The notes under the pieces: generated by a model
Databases searched by the model: none
Told to the model about the DNA's origin: nothing
The model's input: the letters and a program-made list of their open reading frames with translations, nothing else
Assembly (NCBI GenBank): GCA_025642065.1
Contig: JAODUP010000145.1
Span: 325,001-389,000 of the forward strand
DNA: 64,000 bases
DNA from: Paralvinella palmiformis
Taxonomy: Eukaryota; Annelida; Polychaeta; Terebellida; Alvinellidae
Direction of reading: 5' to 3'
Shown here: in pieces, positions 12,195-24,300 of the stretch
Layout of the letters: each line of letters opens with the position of its first letter
How positions within the stretch are numbered: the first letter of the stretch is position 1
Made by a program: the position numbers and the translations under genes

Positions 12195-13058
12195 CAGTGC
12201 ACCCTCTATTATATACAATCCTTATACCGCTACCCTGCCTTATCAGAGAGAACACTGAGAACGGATTTTCACCCATTATAACTCACTCTTTATAACGCCC
12301 CTCGTTATTATCGACAACAAATATCTGCTCCCAATCTGCCACTTACCTCTTTATTTCGACAATCACACGCTAAGTAAAAATATCCCATCAAGTTAATTAA
12401 TAAATAGAATACACAAAGCCATTTCCACGTATGCTACACAAAACCTAATATCGGCGATTGTTTTCCAGAAGTTTTGTTGTCACCTACAATTACGGCTGCC
12501 ACTCAATGGCTTTCAATTATCCATCAAACCAAACAAAGACTTGGCTGAAGCCGTGCGATGGATAAAGGGATCATATGATGAATTAATAGATTTCTTGAAT
12601 TGCTATCATTACCCAATTTGTTTTGTTTGCGAATCGTTTAAATACCATAGTTTATTCATATCATTACTCATTAATCAAATTGTTCTATCAGAACCAAAGA
12701 ATGCACTCGGAGTCGTACTACGATTCTTGGAGGCCAAAGGTGGTGAATGTGACATTAAACGCAATAAAAACTAATTTTAAAGTCTTGAAATTCAGTGTGC
12801 ACAACATTTCCTCACTAATAGCCAATAAGGCTGTCATGTTTGCGTGATTCCTAGTGTAAATAATGTTGTTTTAAATAATATACATTGACATTCATGTACA
12901 CTGAAATTCATATACAACTAAACAACATAGATAAACAAAATATGTTGCCCTGTACATCGATAATTTATTTTTCTAAGTCAGACCTCTTTAGAACGCAACC
13001 CTTTTTATAACGTCAATTGCTTTGGCCCCAAATGTGTCGCTATAAAGAGGGTTTACTG
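12195..13058. mobile_element. Probable pogo-like DNA transposon or MITE
   Basis: Left end CAGTGCACCCTCTATTATA and right end, read inward, CAGTAAACCCTCTTTATAG match at most positions. The left end is preceded by TA, the right is not clearly followed by TA. The interior contains further CCTCTTTATAACG-like segments. No transposase is recognised. Confidence 0.45.
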
Positions 13059-13463
13059 TTTACATACCCCAAATAAAATAGGCGACAACATCACCCTGTT
13101 TGACACATGCTAGATGTGTGAAAATATGCCGACACCAGGCTATGCCATCACCTTGAGATGTTTGTTGATTGGTGCACATGTGTATAGTAAACATTGAATA
13201 ACGAATGGATTAGTCTTAGTTTTCATCAATACATCAAACAGTTTACTACAATTGACTTCATCAAAATTATGTGATACAAGAAGTACTTGTTACCGTGATC
13301 CATGCCTATATTATATCTCGTGTAAACTATTGTAACGCCCCCGTTATACAGCATACCTGGTTATAAGATCAACCCGCTAGCAAGCATCAACATTAACATC
13401 AAAACTACATTCCCTACCTGTTAAACAGCGTATCCATTTGAAGATTTTACTACCAACTTATAT

Positions 13464-13645
13464 AGGGACGCCTCCGTGGCCTAACTGGTAGTGCGGTTAG
13501 CCACAGATCTCTAGCACCTGCGTTCAAACCCGGGCCAGGCCATATCAGAAGGGTGTTTCATCTTTCACTTCGCCTCATTATCGTCGGAGGTCGCTCGGCT
13601 CATTTAGCCTACCTTGTGCACAAAAGTGGCCGTAAAACAGCAACA
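13464..13645 (+). mobile_element. tRNA-derived SINE family A, subfamily 2, older copy
   Basis: Head TGGCCTAACTGGTAGTGCGG with B box GCGTTCAAACCCGGG, then the usual body. Imperfect flanking repeats (AGATTTTACTACCAACTTA before, AGATTTACTACCAATTTA after) look like a decayed target-site duplication. Confidence 0.85.
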
Positions 13646-14012
13646 TGTACATTTAGATTTACTACCAATTTACAAATCTATCAATCACATCGCATCCGAA
13701 TACCTGTGTGAACTGGTGTCCATTTCAAAGTCATCCCGAAAACCTGGGTCATCCAGTCGGAAACCAATTGCAGGCTCGAGTCCTGTGGCGTTGATGCGTG
13801 TAACAGCCCCCACTCCGTGTATCAGATTGCGGGTGGTAATTGTAACTGTTTCGTCTCTTGAAAGTTTAAACCTGTTCTAAAGACTTACCTATTTAATATT
13901 GCCGTCACCGGTAAATAATATTGACCGTTCAACTTTCTTCTTGGAGTTTTATTAAATTTTTATGGAATATCACTGTACATCACATTTAAATGGCTTCTGC
14001 TGCACTTTATTA

Positions 14013-14312
14013 AATTATTATTATTAGTAGTAGTAGTATTATTATTGATGTTGTTATTGTTGTTGTTGTTGATGTTATTGCTGTAGTAGTAACAGCAGTA
14101 GTAGTAGAAGTATTAGCAGCAGCATCAGCAGCAGCAGTAGTAGTAGTAGTAGTAGTAGTAGTACTAATAGTAGTAGTAGTAGCAGCAGCAGCAGTAGTAA
14201 TATTAGTAATAGTAGTAGTAACAGTAGTAGTAGTAGTAGTAGTAGCATAAGTAGTAGCAGTATTAGTAGCAGTATTAGAAGCAGTAGTAGTAGTAGTAGT
14301 AGTTGTTGTTGT
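14013..14312 (+). repeat. Imperfect trinucleotide tract (GTA/TTA/GCA), about 300 bp
   Basis: A long mixed run of GTA, GTT, TTA and GCA triplets. It yields a minus-strand Thr/Ala-only open frame that is not a gene. Confidence 0.95.
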
Positions 14313-14454
14313 ACACAATTAAATAATTTTTACTCAATACACGATTTACGCTTACTCTGGAAAAACTGACTGAACGGCTGAAATATTGAGATCTTCTGAA
14401 GAGAAGCAATGAACAATTAGTGTACTAAATAAAAGAGCTAACATTATACTTCGG

Positions 14455-14455
<1 letters not shown>

Positions 14456-14500
<45 letters not shown>
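14456..14500. repeat. TA microsatellite
   Basis: About 22 TA units. Confidence 0.95.
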
Positions 14501-14599
14501 CTGCTATCTGTGTAAGCGATTACTTCACGATAGTGGATGAATCTTTTAACAACCACCTGTTAACATCACCTTTATCGATAATAATGATCATTTACAAGT

Positions 14600-14776
14600 G
14601 ATGATGACGATTGATGTTTTACGGCCACTTTTGAGCACATTATTGGCTAAATGGGCCGACTTCGCTTCAAGCGAAGTCAAAGATGAAACAACCTTCAGAT
14701 CTGCCCAAGCCGAGATTCGAACACGGGTGGTAATGATCTGTGGTCCAACACGCTACCGCTAGACCACGGAGGCGCA
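14600..14776 (-). mobile_element. tRNA-derived SINE family A, minus strand
   Basis: Reverse complement of the family: ATC-tail side at 14600 and the CTAGACCACGGAGGCGC head at the right end. Part of the body near 14655 carries a short inverted GCTTCAAGCGAAG change. Confidence 0.85.
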
Positions 14777-14914
14777 CAGTTACAGGTAAACAAGGTGTTA
14801 ATAACACGACAATAACCTGTAATAAAATCTATCATTTGTTCAAGCGATATAATACCTCGGGATTTGATGGTAATATTCTCATTACTGATATGCTGGTAAC
14901 AGTTTATACGAACT

Positions 14915-15287
14915 TAATTGTGATAATTAACATTAATTACGACTACAAACTGCTGACGTCCAAGATCTATATAGAAATATGACGTATATTTTTATGAGCG
15001 AAATGGAGCTTTTTGACTAAACATATACATACATATCTTATACAGATGTGGTCATGTTAAGAAATTCGTACAACTTACAGTTAACATGGAAGAGAATACG
15101 CTTTTATCTTTAGAATAATGTTTTTAATCCTCACAATTCAGGTATTTCCAATTATACATTATTGTTACTATAGAACTAATGGTGGTTTAACACAATGTAT
15201 TGATGAGAAATAGAAAATATTATTGCTATAGTTTACTTTTAACAGATAATATAATATTGTTTATATTTTGGCTGATCCGGTCACGTG
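14915..15287 (+). repeat. Duplicated module M1, copy 2
   Basis: Partner of 8132-8487, with an extra ATTGCTATAGTTTACTT-like segment near 15222. The right edge is the same CACGTG. Confidence 0.9.
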
Positions 15288-15463
15288 TACACGAGCTCGT
15301 CGTTTCCTGGCTTCACTATTTTAATGTCAGTATGCAAATAAGTAGATAGTAAAACTTCAGTGAATAATTGTAGAACTTCAAATAATAAACAACTTTTAAA
15401 CCCAGAATTCACCAAACTGAAGTCATAGTAGGAACTCTATATAGATGATTGCTAATATGTATA

Positions 15464-15465
<2 letters not shown>

Positions 15466-15546
<81 letters not shown>

Positions 15547-15583
15547 CGTACGTGCGTGCGTGCGTGCGTGCTTGCTTGCTTGC
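15466..15583. repeat. CT microsatellite with GTGC/GCTT tail
   Basis: Two CT runs split by a single base, then tetranucleotide GTGC and GCTT units. Confidence 0.95.
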
Positions 15584-15935
15584 GGGTCAATCTATAGAAG
15601 TATACCGGTCAGTCATTCCATTTCACCCGATTCGAGCCTTTCTCCCGAGTTGTTGCCACCTTCTGCCAGTACGAAAACAAGACGGTCACGTGACCGTTGT
15701 TGCCTCATCAATTAATCCACAGATACCTTCTCCGTTTCACCCGACGCCTCATTCCACCATTCACTGAGTCACTATCGATGACATATCGATTAACTTTAGT
15801 ATTTGGTAGAGAAAGCTCTCTCCGACATTCCTCATACACTTAGTTAGTGTGTATTCGTCATCACAATAGATAGTTACTTAAACTGATGGTAGCTCATCAT
15901 CACTTGACTCTTATTTGTTCGTCTGTCTGTCTGTT

Positions 15936-16050
15936 TGTTTACTTAGTTTGTTTGTTTGTTTGTTTGTTTGTTTGTTTGTTTGTTTGTTTGTTTGTTTGTT
16001 TTTGTTTGTTTGTTTGTTTGTTTGTTTGTTTGTTTGTTTGTTTGTTTGTT
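15936..16050. repeat. TTTG tetranucleotide microsatellite
   Basis: About 28 units with one extra T. Confidence 0.95.
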
Positions 16051-16229
16051 GACTTTCACAATTTTAGCTGATCTTTGGATGAAGAACGCAAAATAGGAGA
16101 GTTCTAACGTAGAGAACTATCAACAAAGTTTTCATTATTGTTGTTGTTGTTGTTGTTGTTGTTCGTGATGATGTTATTGTTGATATTGTTGTCGTTGTTA
16201 TAGTTGTGGTTGATGTTTTACATCAGTCG

Positions 16230-17110
16230 GATGGAGATATCGTGAGAATCACGGATTAGACAACAGTATCCAGATAATAGCGAAACTTCTCGGGAGTCTC
16301 TTTCAGCGACCCCTTTCTGTATTCAAATCCAGAACGCTTCATCCGGGAAGTCGTCAACAATCCTGACTTCTCTCAAATCGGCAATTCGATGACGAATGCC
16401 AAACCGTAGATGTTTGTTTTCGCTGAGCGGCCATTAAGCGTTTAGCGTCTGATCAGTTCTATTTTTGGCCGACGGAGGGCGTTATTGCGGAATAAAAGTG
16501 TCATCCGGATGAGACCGGAGAAGGTGGCGCTTCTGTTGTTGCGGCGAGCCATTTTTGCCCGGTAAGTGGCGCCCCCTACCCAGGTGTGTTTCGTGAACCG
16601 CGGCCAGCTAGGTAGGTGTACGGCGGCGGTCGGCGGCGGTGCGCGCGCGCGCGCGCGGTCTACGTTTATCGTCGAAAGATCGGCCCAAGATGGCTGCCAT
16701 CCGTTCTGTGCCACACTGAGGAATGTCTAACGAGCGCGTTCTCGGCGAATTAAATGTCCCATCAATGTACGAGATGAAATTTATAGCGTTCGCTCGAACT
16801 CGTTTATTGCGCTGACGCACGGCGTTTTATGGTCGATGACCCCCTGACCCCGGGGGTCAGGTCGGGTTTAGCGTCGTCTTGGTTACGCTATCGTTACGAG
16901 CTGGAGAATGGCGCATGCGGATCAGCGATCGGGAGTCTGATCCATAAAGGATGGAATTTCCGGAATTCACTCCGACCAATCGCTATCCAGATAACAACCG
17001 ATCGACCAGTCCACGTGACCACCACTCGCTGACGTAATTATTGTATTACCAGGAACGGATGCCAAGAGACAAATTGATCACGTAATCGGTCACGTGTCAC
17101 ATGTTTATCT
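16230..17110. other. GC-richer non-coding block upstream of the ligand gene
   Basis: Contains a GC run (16638-16657) and a cluster of TGACCCC/GGGGTCA motifs at 16837-16860. No supported ORF. Confidence 0.45.
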
Positions 17111-17192
17111 GGATATCATATTATCTGGCGATATAGTTAGTAAACATAAAAACACGAAATGTAAAAGAAGAATATATTTATACCCAATAAAA

Positions 17193-17193
<1 letters not shown>

Positions 17194-17241
<48 letters not shown>

Positions 17242-17270
17242 GTCTGTATGTCTGTCTGTCTGTATGTCTA

Positions 17271-17311
<41 letters not shown>

Positions 17312-17353
17312 ATGTCTGTATGTCTGTATGTCTTTGTCTGTCTGTCTGTCTGT
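17194..17353. repeat. CT, TA and TGTC compound microsatellite
   Basis: Short CT run, TA run, then TGTC/TGTA units to 17353. Confidence 0.95.
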
Positions 17354-17475
17354 TGCTCGTCAATTCAGAATTTAAATTTTCATTCTAATGAAATTCTTTC
17401 GAAATTATGCAGAAAGGAACAAATACACTTACGTTGTGTACAAATACTGTGCATATCTGTTGTAACTGTTTGTTT

Positions 17476-17600
17476 ATTCGTTCGTTCTTCGTTCGTTCGT
17501 TCGTTCGTTCGTTCGTTCGTTCGTTCGTTCGTTCGTTTGTTTATTTGTTTATTTGTTTGTTTGTTTGTTTGTTTGTTTGTTTGTTTGTTTGTTTGTTTGA
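17476..17600. repeat. GTTC then GTTT tetranucleotide microsatellite
   Basis: A GTTC run changes to GTTT near 17535. Confidence 0.95.
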
Positions 17601-18160
17601 GTGCGCATCAATTGTTCAGAAGATGTCTTTTCTGTGACTCGTCTTTATTGTAGTGGTCTTTTTAACAGTTTGATCTGTCGGGAAAAAACTTCCGATAAAG
17701 AAAGTTGTTTAAATAACTTACTCAATTACCTTTAGTGTGTAGCTGACATAGCTTAATGTCACTCTATCTGAAAGGCCACCGTACTGCGACTATCCCCTGA
17801 CGAACCTATCAGATGATGTAACTTCTAAGTTACTGCCAGTCCTTCTAAACACACACACACACACACACACCTCCGTCAGGTTGGTGGACACCTGTGCGTG
17901 GCTGTCCACGTACAAGCATCGGATCATGCGTAGATAAAACAGACGCACGCACACGCACGCACACCTACGGACACGCACATACGCACTGGCCCAAACACTT
18001 ACACACGCACACGGATACACACTCACACGTGCGCAACTTTCCTGACGCAGCCAGATCTTCCCCGCCCCAACACCTTGACGAAGGCCTCACACCTGCCGCC
18101 AACAGCCAATGAGAAGTGACCAAGTCGCCCACCTAGGCTAACAACTTGGAAGCAATTTCC

Positions 18161-19088
18161 TTTAAAAGTAGCGAGACCGGCTCAAGTGGCTTCTAGTTAG
18201 CGTTTGGACCTCATCATCTCGGATCTTCTTCTACCTCCGTACTAAAGACGACGATAACGTCATCTGATCTAACCATCCAGCAAATCGGATCGGACAACTG
18301 ACTACCAAAGTCAGGCGACTAGTGGATAATGTTAGCAGTCGGTCGACGAGCTTCTCTCGAGCAATTGAAGTCGAACACGTCGGCAATCGGGACGAGGTAA
18401 TTATCGGGACAGATCCATTCATTATTCTAACATATAACTGATATCTGTGGAGTGCTGACGCCCGCCGAATAATCATCGCATTTTGACGAACGATCCCGAA
18501 CGATCCCGTCTACTTGGAACTGTGGAAACTGGAAGAGAAAAGGTATTTTCATGATTTCACTTAAAAGTGAGATAATTTTATTTCGTTCATTGATTGATCG
18601 ATCGATCGATCGATTGATTGATTTATCTATGTATTTCTTTATTCGTTGGTCTTTGTTTTGATTTGTTTTGTTTTGATTTTGTTTTGTTTTTCTTTCGAGG
18701 TTCTCCTTACGATTTCCGATTCGTTCATTTTTATTCGTTTCATTCGGCAGTAAATTATCCTCTGATGTAGGCCACTTTCAATTAGCATTTATATGTCATC
18801 CGAAAATACGCTTAAGTATCGATAATATTCTGAAAGATTTACTTATCTATGTCACAGGCCGGCGATCCAGAAGAAGTTCAAAAAGTTCACTTCATTGCGC
18901 CACCGTTGTTGCCCTTCGTCAATGACCGACTTTCCTCAGAGACGCCTCCTATGCTGATCGACCGTCACGGAAGCGGATAATTCCGGACACAATGCCCTAA
19001 GCGCATCATCCTCTCCGTATATCTAGCAACAAGAGGCAGTAGGAGACAATCGGGATCTTCAGGAGACATTCACCTAGAAACTTGAAAC
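18161..19088 (+). promoter_or_regulatory. Possible promoter and 5' UTR exons of the TGF-beta ligand gene
   Basis: Upstream of the ligand ATG is about 900 bp of mostly non-repetitive sequence. A TATA-like TTTAAAAG lies at 18161-18168. A candidate non-coding exon could end at 18540 (GAAAAG followed by GTATTTTC), and a good acceptor (TCTATGTCACAG) ends at 18857, so a second exon could run 18858-19581 including the coding start. This is inferred from splice-like and TATA-like motifs only; transcript data would decide. A short GATC/GATT microsatellite at 18592-18623 lies in the putative intron. Confidence 0.3.
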
Positions 19089-20360
19089 ATGAAGTCTCTT
19101 TATCGATGGCTCCTCCTACACGTCGTTGTGGGAGTGATCATGGCATTCAGAAATATCTCGCTCACCGCTGGCTTGCCACTTTCGATGACATCATCATCGT
19201 TATTATCATCATCATCATCATCATCATCACAACATCAGCACCGCCATCATCATCAGCAGCGTCATCAACATCATCATAACAATAACAACCGTTTTCAGCA
19301 GGACGATCACAATAATCGAATACGCCATCGAGACAGCCAGAAGAGATCGAAGCTGATGGACGTTGAGATGCTGAAGCGAGATTTGCTCAGCAAACTCGGC
19401 TTCGACCACGTGCCGGACGTCTCAAAGTTCAATAAATCGACGAGTGCGCAGGAGCTGCGCAGGAAACTGAAAGAGTACCGGATGACGGTGGATGACGTTA
19501 ACCAAATGGAAATGACCACATCGTCGTCCCTCAGCGAGGAGTCGGCGCTGCCAGAGATCTACCATCGAATCGTAGACAACGGTAAGTGACGTCACTAGGC
19601 TGTTAGGGGTTTGATTCGCCGTTAGCGCAGATCCGGAGAATGTGGCCTATCTCACTCATCCCCTCCCATCCACATCCCCGCCCGCCCTGAGATTCCAGAT
19701 CGATTTATGGCCGAATTTCTATGGCCATCACGTGACCATCACGTGACGGGGGGAAGTGAGAAGACAACCTGTATTGGTTATATTTCTCCCCCCATTTCCA
19801 ACATTGTTATCAATATGCCATTGTTTTCAATTAATATATGACCCTTGTATATATGTTTGTAAATGGAGATAAACATCTATCTATCTCTAGTCTATGGTGA
19901 CTTCTGTGCCCCCCCCCACCCCCCACCCCCACCAACATACCGTGACGCGAGAGAGGGGGAGGGTGGTAGACTTTTAAAATAAGAACTAAATGAACTAAAT
20001 AAAAAAACGATTTCGTTTGCATTTCATGACGTACATCCGGATAATTGATGCGGAGGTAGCTTTTGTGATGCGCCGGAATAATTGGAATATTTTTCGTTGT
20101 TCAAATCGTTAACATATCGACATTCCTGACATGGGTAGGTAGGGCTGTACTGAGCCATGAAACGTCACCTAATATAGAGTAACACCCGCTACGCCGCTTC
20201 ACCGCCAGCAAAAAACCGCCCCCCCCCCACACCCAACCACCCACTCCTCCTGAAACGTAGAGTCCACTCTCTCTCACTCTCTCTACCCCATCATCTATAC
20301 AATAGAAAGCTATAAAATGTCAACTACGAAGGTAAAGCAATCATTGATGTCTACCAAATG

Positions 20361-20403
<43 letters not shown>

Positions 20404-20655
20404 CTATCTGCCATCGCCGAACGCAAATCGTCGACCCACGCCTCAATACTCGTTATTAATTGATTGTAAGATGCTCGGCCATCTTACATTCTTACCACGT
20501 GATGCAATTGTTTAACACGTGGCTTAACACGTGGCTTCCATGATGTTGCTGACCACGTTCAACTCACACGCGCGCGCACGCACACACATGCGCACACATG
20601 TAGATAGAGACTCGTGCCCTTTTATTCTCACATTTGCGGCCATGCTCATGCACAC

Positions 20656-20695
<40 letters not shown>

Positions 20696-23600
20696 GAGAG
20701 ACAGAGAGAGACAGTGAGCTCCGGTGGCCTAGTGGTTAAGCACCCGGCACTTGGTGCCAACGGTCGCAGGTTCGAACCCCTTAAGAGGTCGAAACTTTTC
20801 CAGGGATTAATTTCTCGGCTCACTACATCGTGGGTGGCTGACCACGTTAAATGGCGCTGCCGTCTCCACTGAATTATTTAAAATAAAGGGGGACGTTAAA
20901 AACCCCCTGAGGACGTAAAACACTCTGGCAGTGACCACCCTCATGGTATTTCGGCTCCATCTTTCCGTACTGCTCCCCTGTGAGTGGTGGGGAGGAGGTT
21001 TCTCAACCACTCCAACATAGAGGCTGTGCTGATTAAGCGACAGCCTGGGGATTCTCCCCGAACAACAAAACCAAAACCAGAGAGAGACAGAGAGAGAGAG
21101 AGAGATTTTGTCACGTGGCATAACCCGATTTTACACTATTCTCGCAACGAAATCTACCGGCCACAACACAAAGATAGAGATATGATTTTGGTGCCTGGAC
21201 AGTTGATATGTAATATAAACCAACATTAAATCACTTCACCGCATTATTCTTCTATACCACCTCTCTATATGGCCAGGTAACCTCTCTATACGGCCAGGTA
21301 ACCTCTCTATACGGCCAGGTGCCTCGATTTGCACCTCTTTTTTCGCCACAAATCAGAATACCGGTAATTGGCATAACAAGCCATACAACATTACCTTGTT
21401 ATGGTTGATGGAGGTTGAGGCTAGCACCGGCTCATCGTTATTGGCCATCTTCGGGTGTCCACATTTCTAGGTAAACTGTCTGCGGCGGTGTAATATTTTA
21501 GTCAACTACACTAGTCAACAGGATTTACACTAGTGAGCGGGGTATGCGTTAGTCGGGCGTGGGGGGTATCCGTATTAGTCGCGGCAGTCAGAACGGGGGT
21601 CTAACACGGCCGACAGATAAGTGTGGGACAGATCTCAATGTTTCATCCGATCTTTTCTTGCAGTTTTTTCTCGATATGTGTTTAATTTCGAGATGCTCAC
21701 AGTACAAACCTACTCATTCACGCTCCTGTAGTATCAATACATTCATTCACTCTCCTGTGGTATCAATACATCCAATCGTTCTCCTGTAGTATCAACAACA
21801 CTCATTCACTCTCCAGTAGTATAAATACACTCACTTACTCATTCACTAACTAACTCACTCATTCAATCACTCATTCATTCACTTGCCAATGTTAACTCTA
21901 TTCAACAATAGTAATACCAATATTAATAATATAGTTAGCTAGTCAACAATCGTAATAATATTAGTCAATGAAAGTACATTTAATCAAGACTGACTAGTTC
22001 TTCTAATGAACCAGTTTCTCGAACGACTATCCTTTCCAATCTTATTCTACGCACACGAGTGCGCACACAGACAGACAGAGGCGCGCGCGCGCGCGCGCGT
22101 GCGCGCGCATTTAAATATAACCCCCTTCTCAGGTATTAATAATCCTTCCTCTTTCATCATTATTAATCATTCGAATCCTCATCATTCCTCATCATTCCTC
22201 ATCCTTTCTCTGTTAACCTCTACACTATTTTTCCGTCGTCGTTCTTCCAGCATCATGTAGGTTGTGGGTTCGAATCCCACTCACAGCCTATAGTCTAAGA
22301 ACTTCCTCAAGATTTTTTGTTTGTTTTGAGTTTAGAAACAACAATACAACCACCATACATCAACATTCACTTCGTCAACTTTTTGAGTAGGTTTGAGCTT
22401 GTTCGCTCTCAGCCACTCACTAAAGAGACAAATCCGACAAACACGTGCATGCGCTGGATTCGAACCCAGAACGTGCAGGTTTGCATCGCAATGCTCTATC
22501 CACTACGTTATCGCATCCACCCCACCCCGCCCCCCACCCCCAATGATAAGGCAAAATAAAAGCGTTCGGCCTGCTCGGATGTGCATTCGAACCCAAGTCC
22601 CAGAAGTTTGTGGCACATGAACGGCTCATTGTCCACGATCCATCACGTGTGATGAGTTTGTGGTGATCTACTAGTTAATTAACTGGTTGTTCTACCTAAT
22701 GACCTCAGACGTCGGATCAAACAGCGCTGTTCTAAACTTGTTTGGTTTTTGTGATCCGGTATTTTGAGGTGGTTTATGTTGGTTGCCGCTAAGAGATATC
22801 CCCACTTACACCGTTCACCACACGGCATAGCAAACCTATACACTGTAACGCCTTTTTTCAATCTTTCCCTCTTTAACCCATGCGCACCACCCCCACCCCG
22901 ATCTCGTCGTCCAAACGGAGAATCGGTTATGCCTGATTCGAACCGAAGACCCATAGCTCGACCTCACTCAGGCTATATTTGATCTTTTGTTCTCTTTCAG
23001 GGCTCAGACCGTCCCACCTGCAGCAGGTGAACACGACAGGTGGCGTTCACCTCTACTTTCCGCTCAGTATTACCCAACCGGATGATCCGTACAAACGGAT
23101 CCACGTCCATTCCGCCAAGCTCCGGATGTACGTGCTGACGTCATCGCCGGAAGCGTACCACGACGACAACCGTCTCGAGGAGGAAGCGGTGCGAGTCAGC
23201 GTCTACCAACTAATGCCGCACGTCATATCCGGTCGTCACGTGCTGCTCAGGCGACCGTTGGACAGCCGGGTGCTGCCGCTGTCCACTTCCGGTTGGTTGA
23301 CTTTCGACATCCAGGAGGCGATCGACGACTGGATCGATGATCCGGACACCAACTGGGGCCTCCAAGTGACGTCAGACGACGGCTCCGATGACGTGTTTCG
23401 GTTCGCGCTGGCCGCCAATCGGCGGCCCGGCTCCCATCCGGACGAGACCGGCGACGAACTTGCATTTCCGCACGTGATCCTGAAGACTCAGGAGCGCGAG
23501 ACGATTGCCCGATCTCGACGCTCGGGCGAGATTTCGACCGATTGCGACGAGGACGAGACGAAGTGCTGCCGAGTTCCGGTCATCATCGACTTCGCCGACA

Positions 23601-23863
23601 TCGGGTGGGACTTTATTCTGGAGCCGAGTAGTCTGACCGTCTACTACTGCCATGGCGGCTGTCCTAACGGCTATAGGCCGGGTCATAACTTCGTCTCCGT
23701 ACAGACTCTGCTGCACCGATGGAAGCCCGAAGACATTCCCGGACCCAGCTGCGTACCGGACCAGCTGGAGCCGACCCCGGTGCTCCTGATGTACGACAAT
23801 CAAGGCCATCTGGTCCAAGAACAGATCGATGACTTTATCGTTCGATCTTGTATGTGTAGATAG
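19089..23863 (+). CDS. TGF-beta superfamily ligand (secreted growth factor), two coding exons, complete
   Basis: Secreted dimer-type signalling ligand of the TGF-beta superfamily, expected to act through type I/II Ser/Thr kinase receptors and Smads. Exons 19089-19581 and 23001-23863 join in phase 1 (donor G|GTAAGT, acceptor TCTCTTTCAG) to give 451 residues. Residues 1-30 hold a signal peptide with a Leu/Val-rich core; 35-70 are Ser/His/Gln/Asn low-complexity; about 83-110 match the amphipathic helix that opens a TGF-beta latency peptide; the propeptide also has a WLTFDIQEAI strand near 255-265. Furin site RSRR at 335-338 releases a 113-residue mature domain with Cys 346, 353, 354, 381, 385, 415, 448, 450 and a VRSCMCR end. 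This is the TGF-beta/activin/myostatin nine-Cys pattern with one missing: Ser414 replaces the inter-chain Cys. The ATG has A at -3. The subfamily is not settled; the C-terminus resembles TGF-beta proper, the CDEDETKCC start myostatin/activin. Family call is secure. Confidence 0.93.
19188..19290 (+). repeat. Coding trinucleotide repeat (ATC/CAT) inside ligand exon 1
   Basis: A run of TCA/ATC and CAT/CAG/CAA/AAC triplets is read in frame as Ser-rich, then His/Gln-rich, then Asn-rich sequence just after the signal peptide. It sits where TGF-beta propeptides are normally poorly conserved. The tract is probably length-polymorphic in steps of whole codons. Confidence 0.8.
20361..20412. repeat. TC / TATC microsatellite
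   Basis: In the ligand intron. Confidence 0.9.
20711..21085 (+). mobile_element. tRNA-derived SINE family B, full length
   Basis: Head GCTCCGGTGGCCTAGTGG with A box, and GGTTCGAACCC B box; body includes TCGGCTCACTACATCGTGGG and GGCGCTGCCGTCTCC, and the tail is AACAAAACCAAAACC. The two other copies in the window define the same unit. It lies in the large intron of the TGF-beta ligand gene. Confidence 0.88.
21259..21321 (+). repeat. 21-bp tandem repeat, three copies
   Basis: ACCTCTCTATACGGCCAGGT repeated with one T/C change, in the ligand intron. Confidence 0.9.
21715..21832 (+). repeat. 29-bp tandem repeat, four copies
   Basis: CTCCTGTAGTATCAATACA recurs at 21723, 21752, 21781 and 21811 (last copy CTCCAGTAG), with a TCATTCA spacer; TCAC-rich sequence follows. 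Confidence 0.85.
22441..22530 (-). mobile_element. tRNA-like SINE or tRNA pseudogene
   Basis: On the minus strand: GCGATAACGTAGTGGATAGA resembles an A box and CTGGGTTCGAATCCAGCGC a T arm with B box. It lies in the ligand intron next to other B-box-like scraps (22270, 22935). No tail or target duplication was seen. Confidence 0.4.
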
Positions 23864-24177
23864 ACTGGACGGCCTTCGCACAACTCGGCCCTTTGACCAA
23901 AGAACGAATTTTGCAGGGTTCCGCTTTTCGTGGTGCGCGTTCTGAGAGAAGGCATTTTGGTCGATTGTGTTGTTAATATGAATATATGTATATTAATGTT
24001 ATATTCTCTATTGTTATGCGTTACTATTAAGCGTTGCTGATATATTTCCATGTGATATTTCTATATTTCTATATTGGCCATTCTTAGCTGTTGAGTGATT
24101 TCTGGAAATGAATGAAGATAACATGTCATTAATGTTTTGACGACCTTCGAGTCATTTTGCCTCGACATAACGTGCTC

Positions 24178-24225
24178 TTTCTCTCTCTCTCTCTCTCTCT
24201 GTCTGTGTGTGTGTGTGCGCGCGCG

Positions 24226-24296
<71 letters not shown>

Positions 24297-24300
24297 TGTG
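24178..24300. repeat. TC then TG microsatellite
   Basis: A CT run, a GC-rich link, then about 37 TG units, 300 bp past the ligand stop codon and possibly inside its 3' UTR. Confidence 0.95.

Noticed and set aside
14010..14318. Minus-strand 102-codon Thr/Ala-rich ORF
   Set aside because: It is the translation of an imperfect GTA/TTA/GCA trinucleotide tract.
22979..23000. Taking the in-frame ATG at 22979 as an independent start of the growth-factor ORF
   Set aside because: A strong acceptor ends at 23000 and exon 1 at 19089-19581 supplies the signal peptide and latency helix in the right phase; the codons before 23001 are intron.
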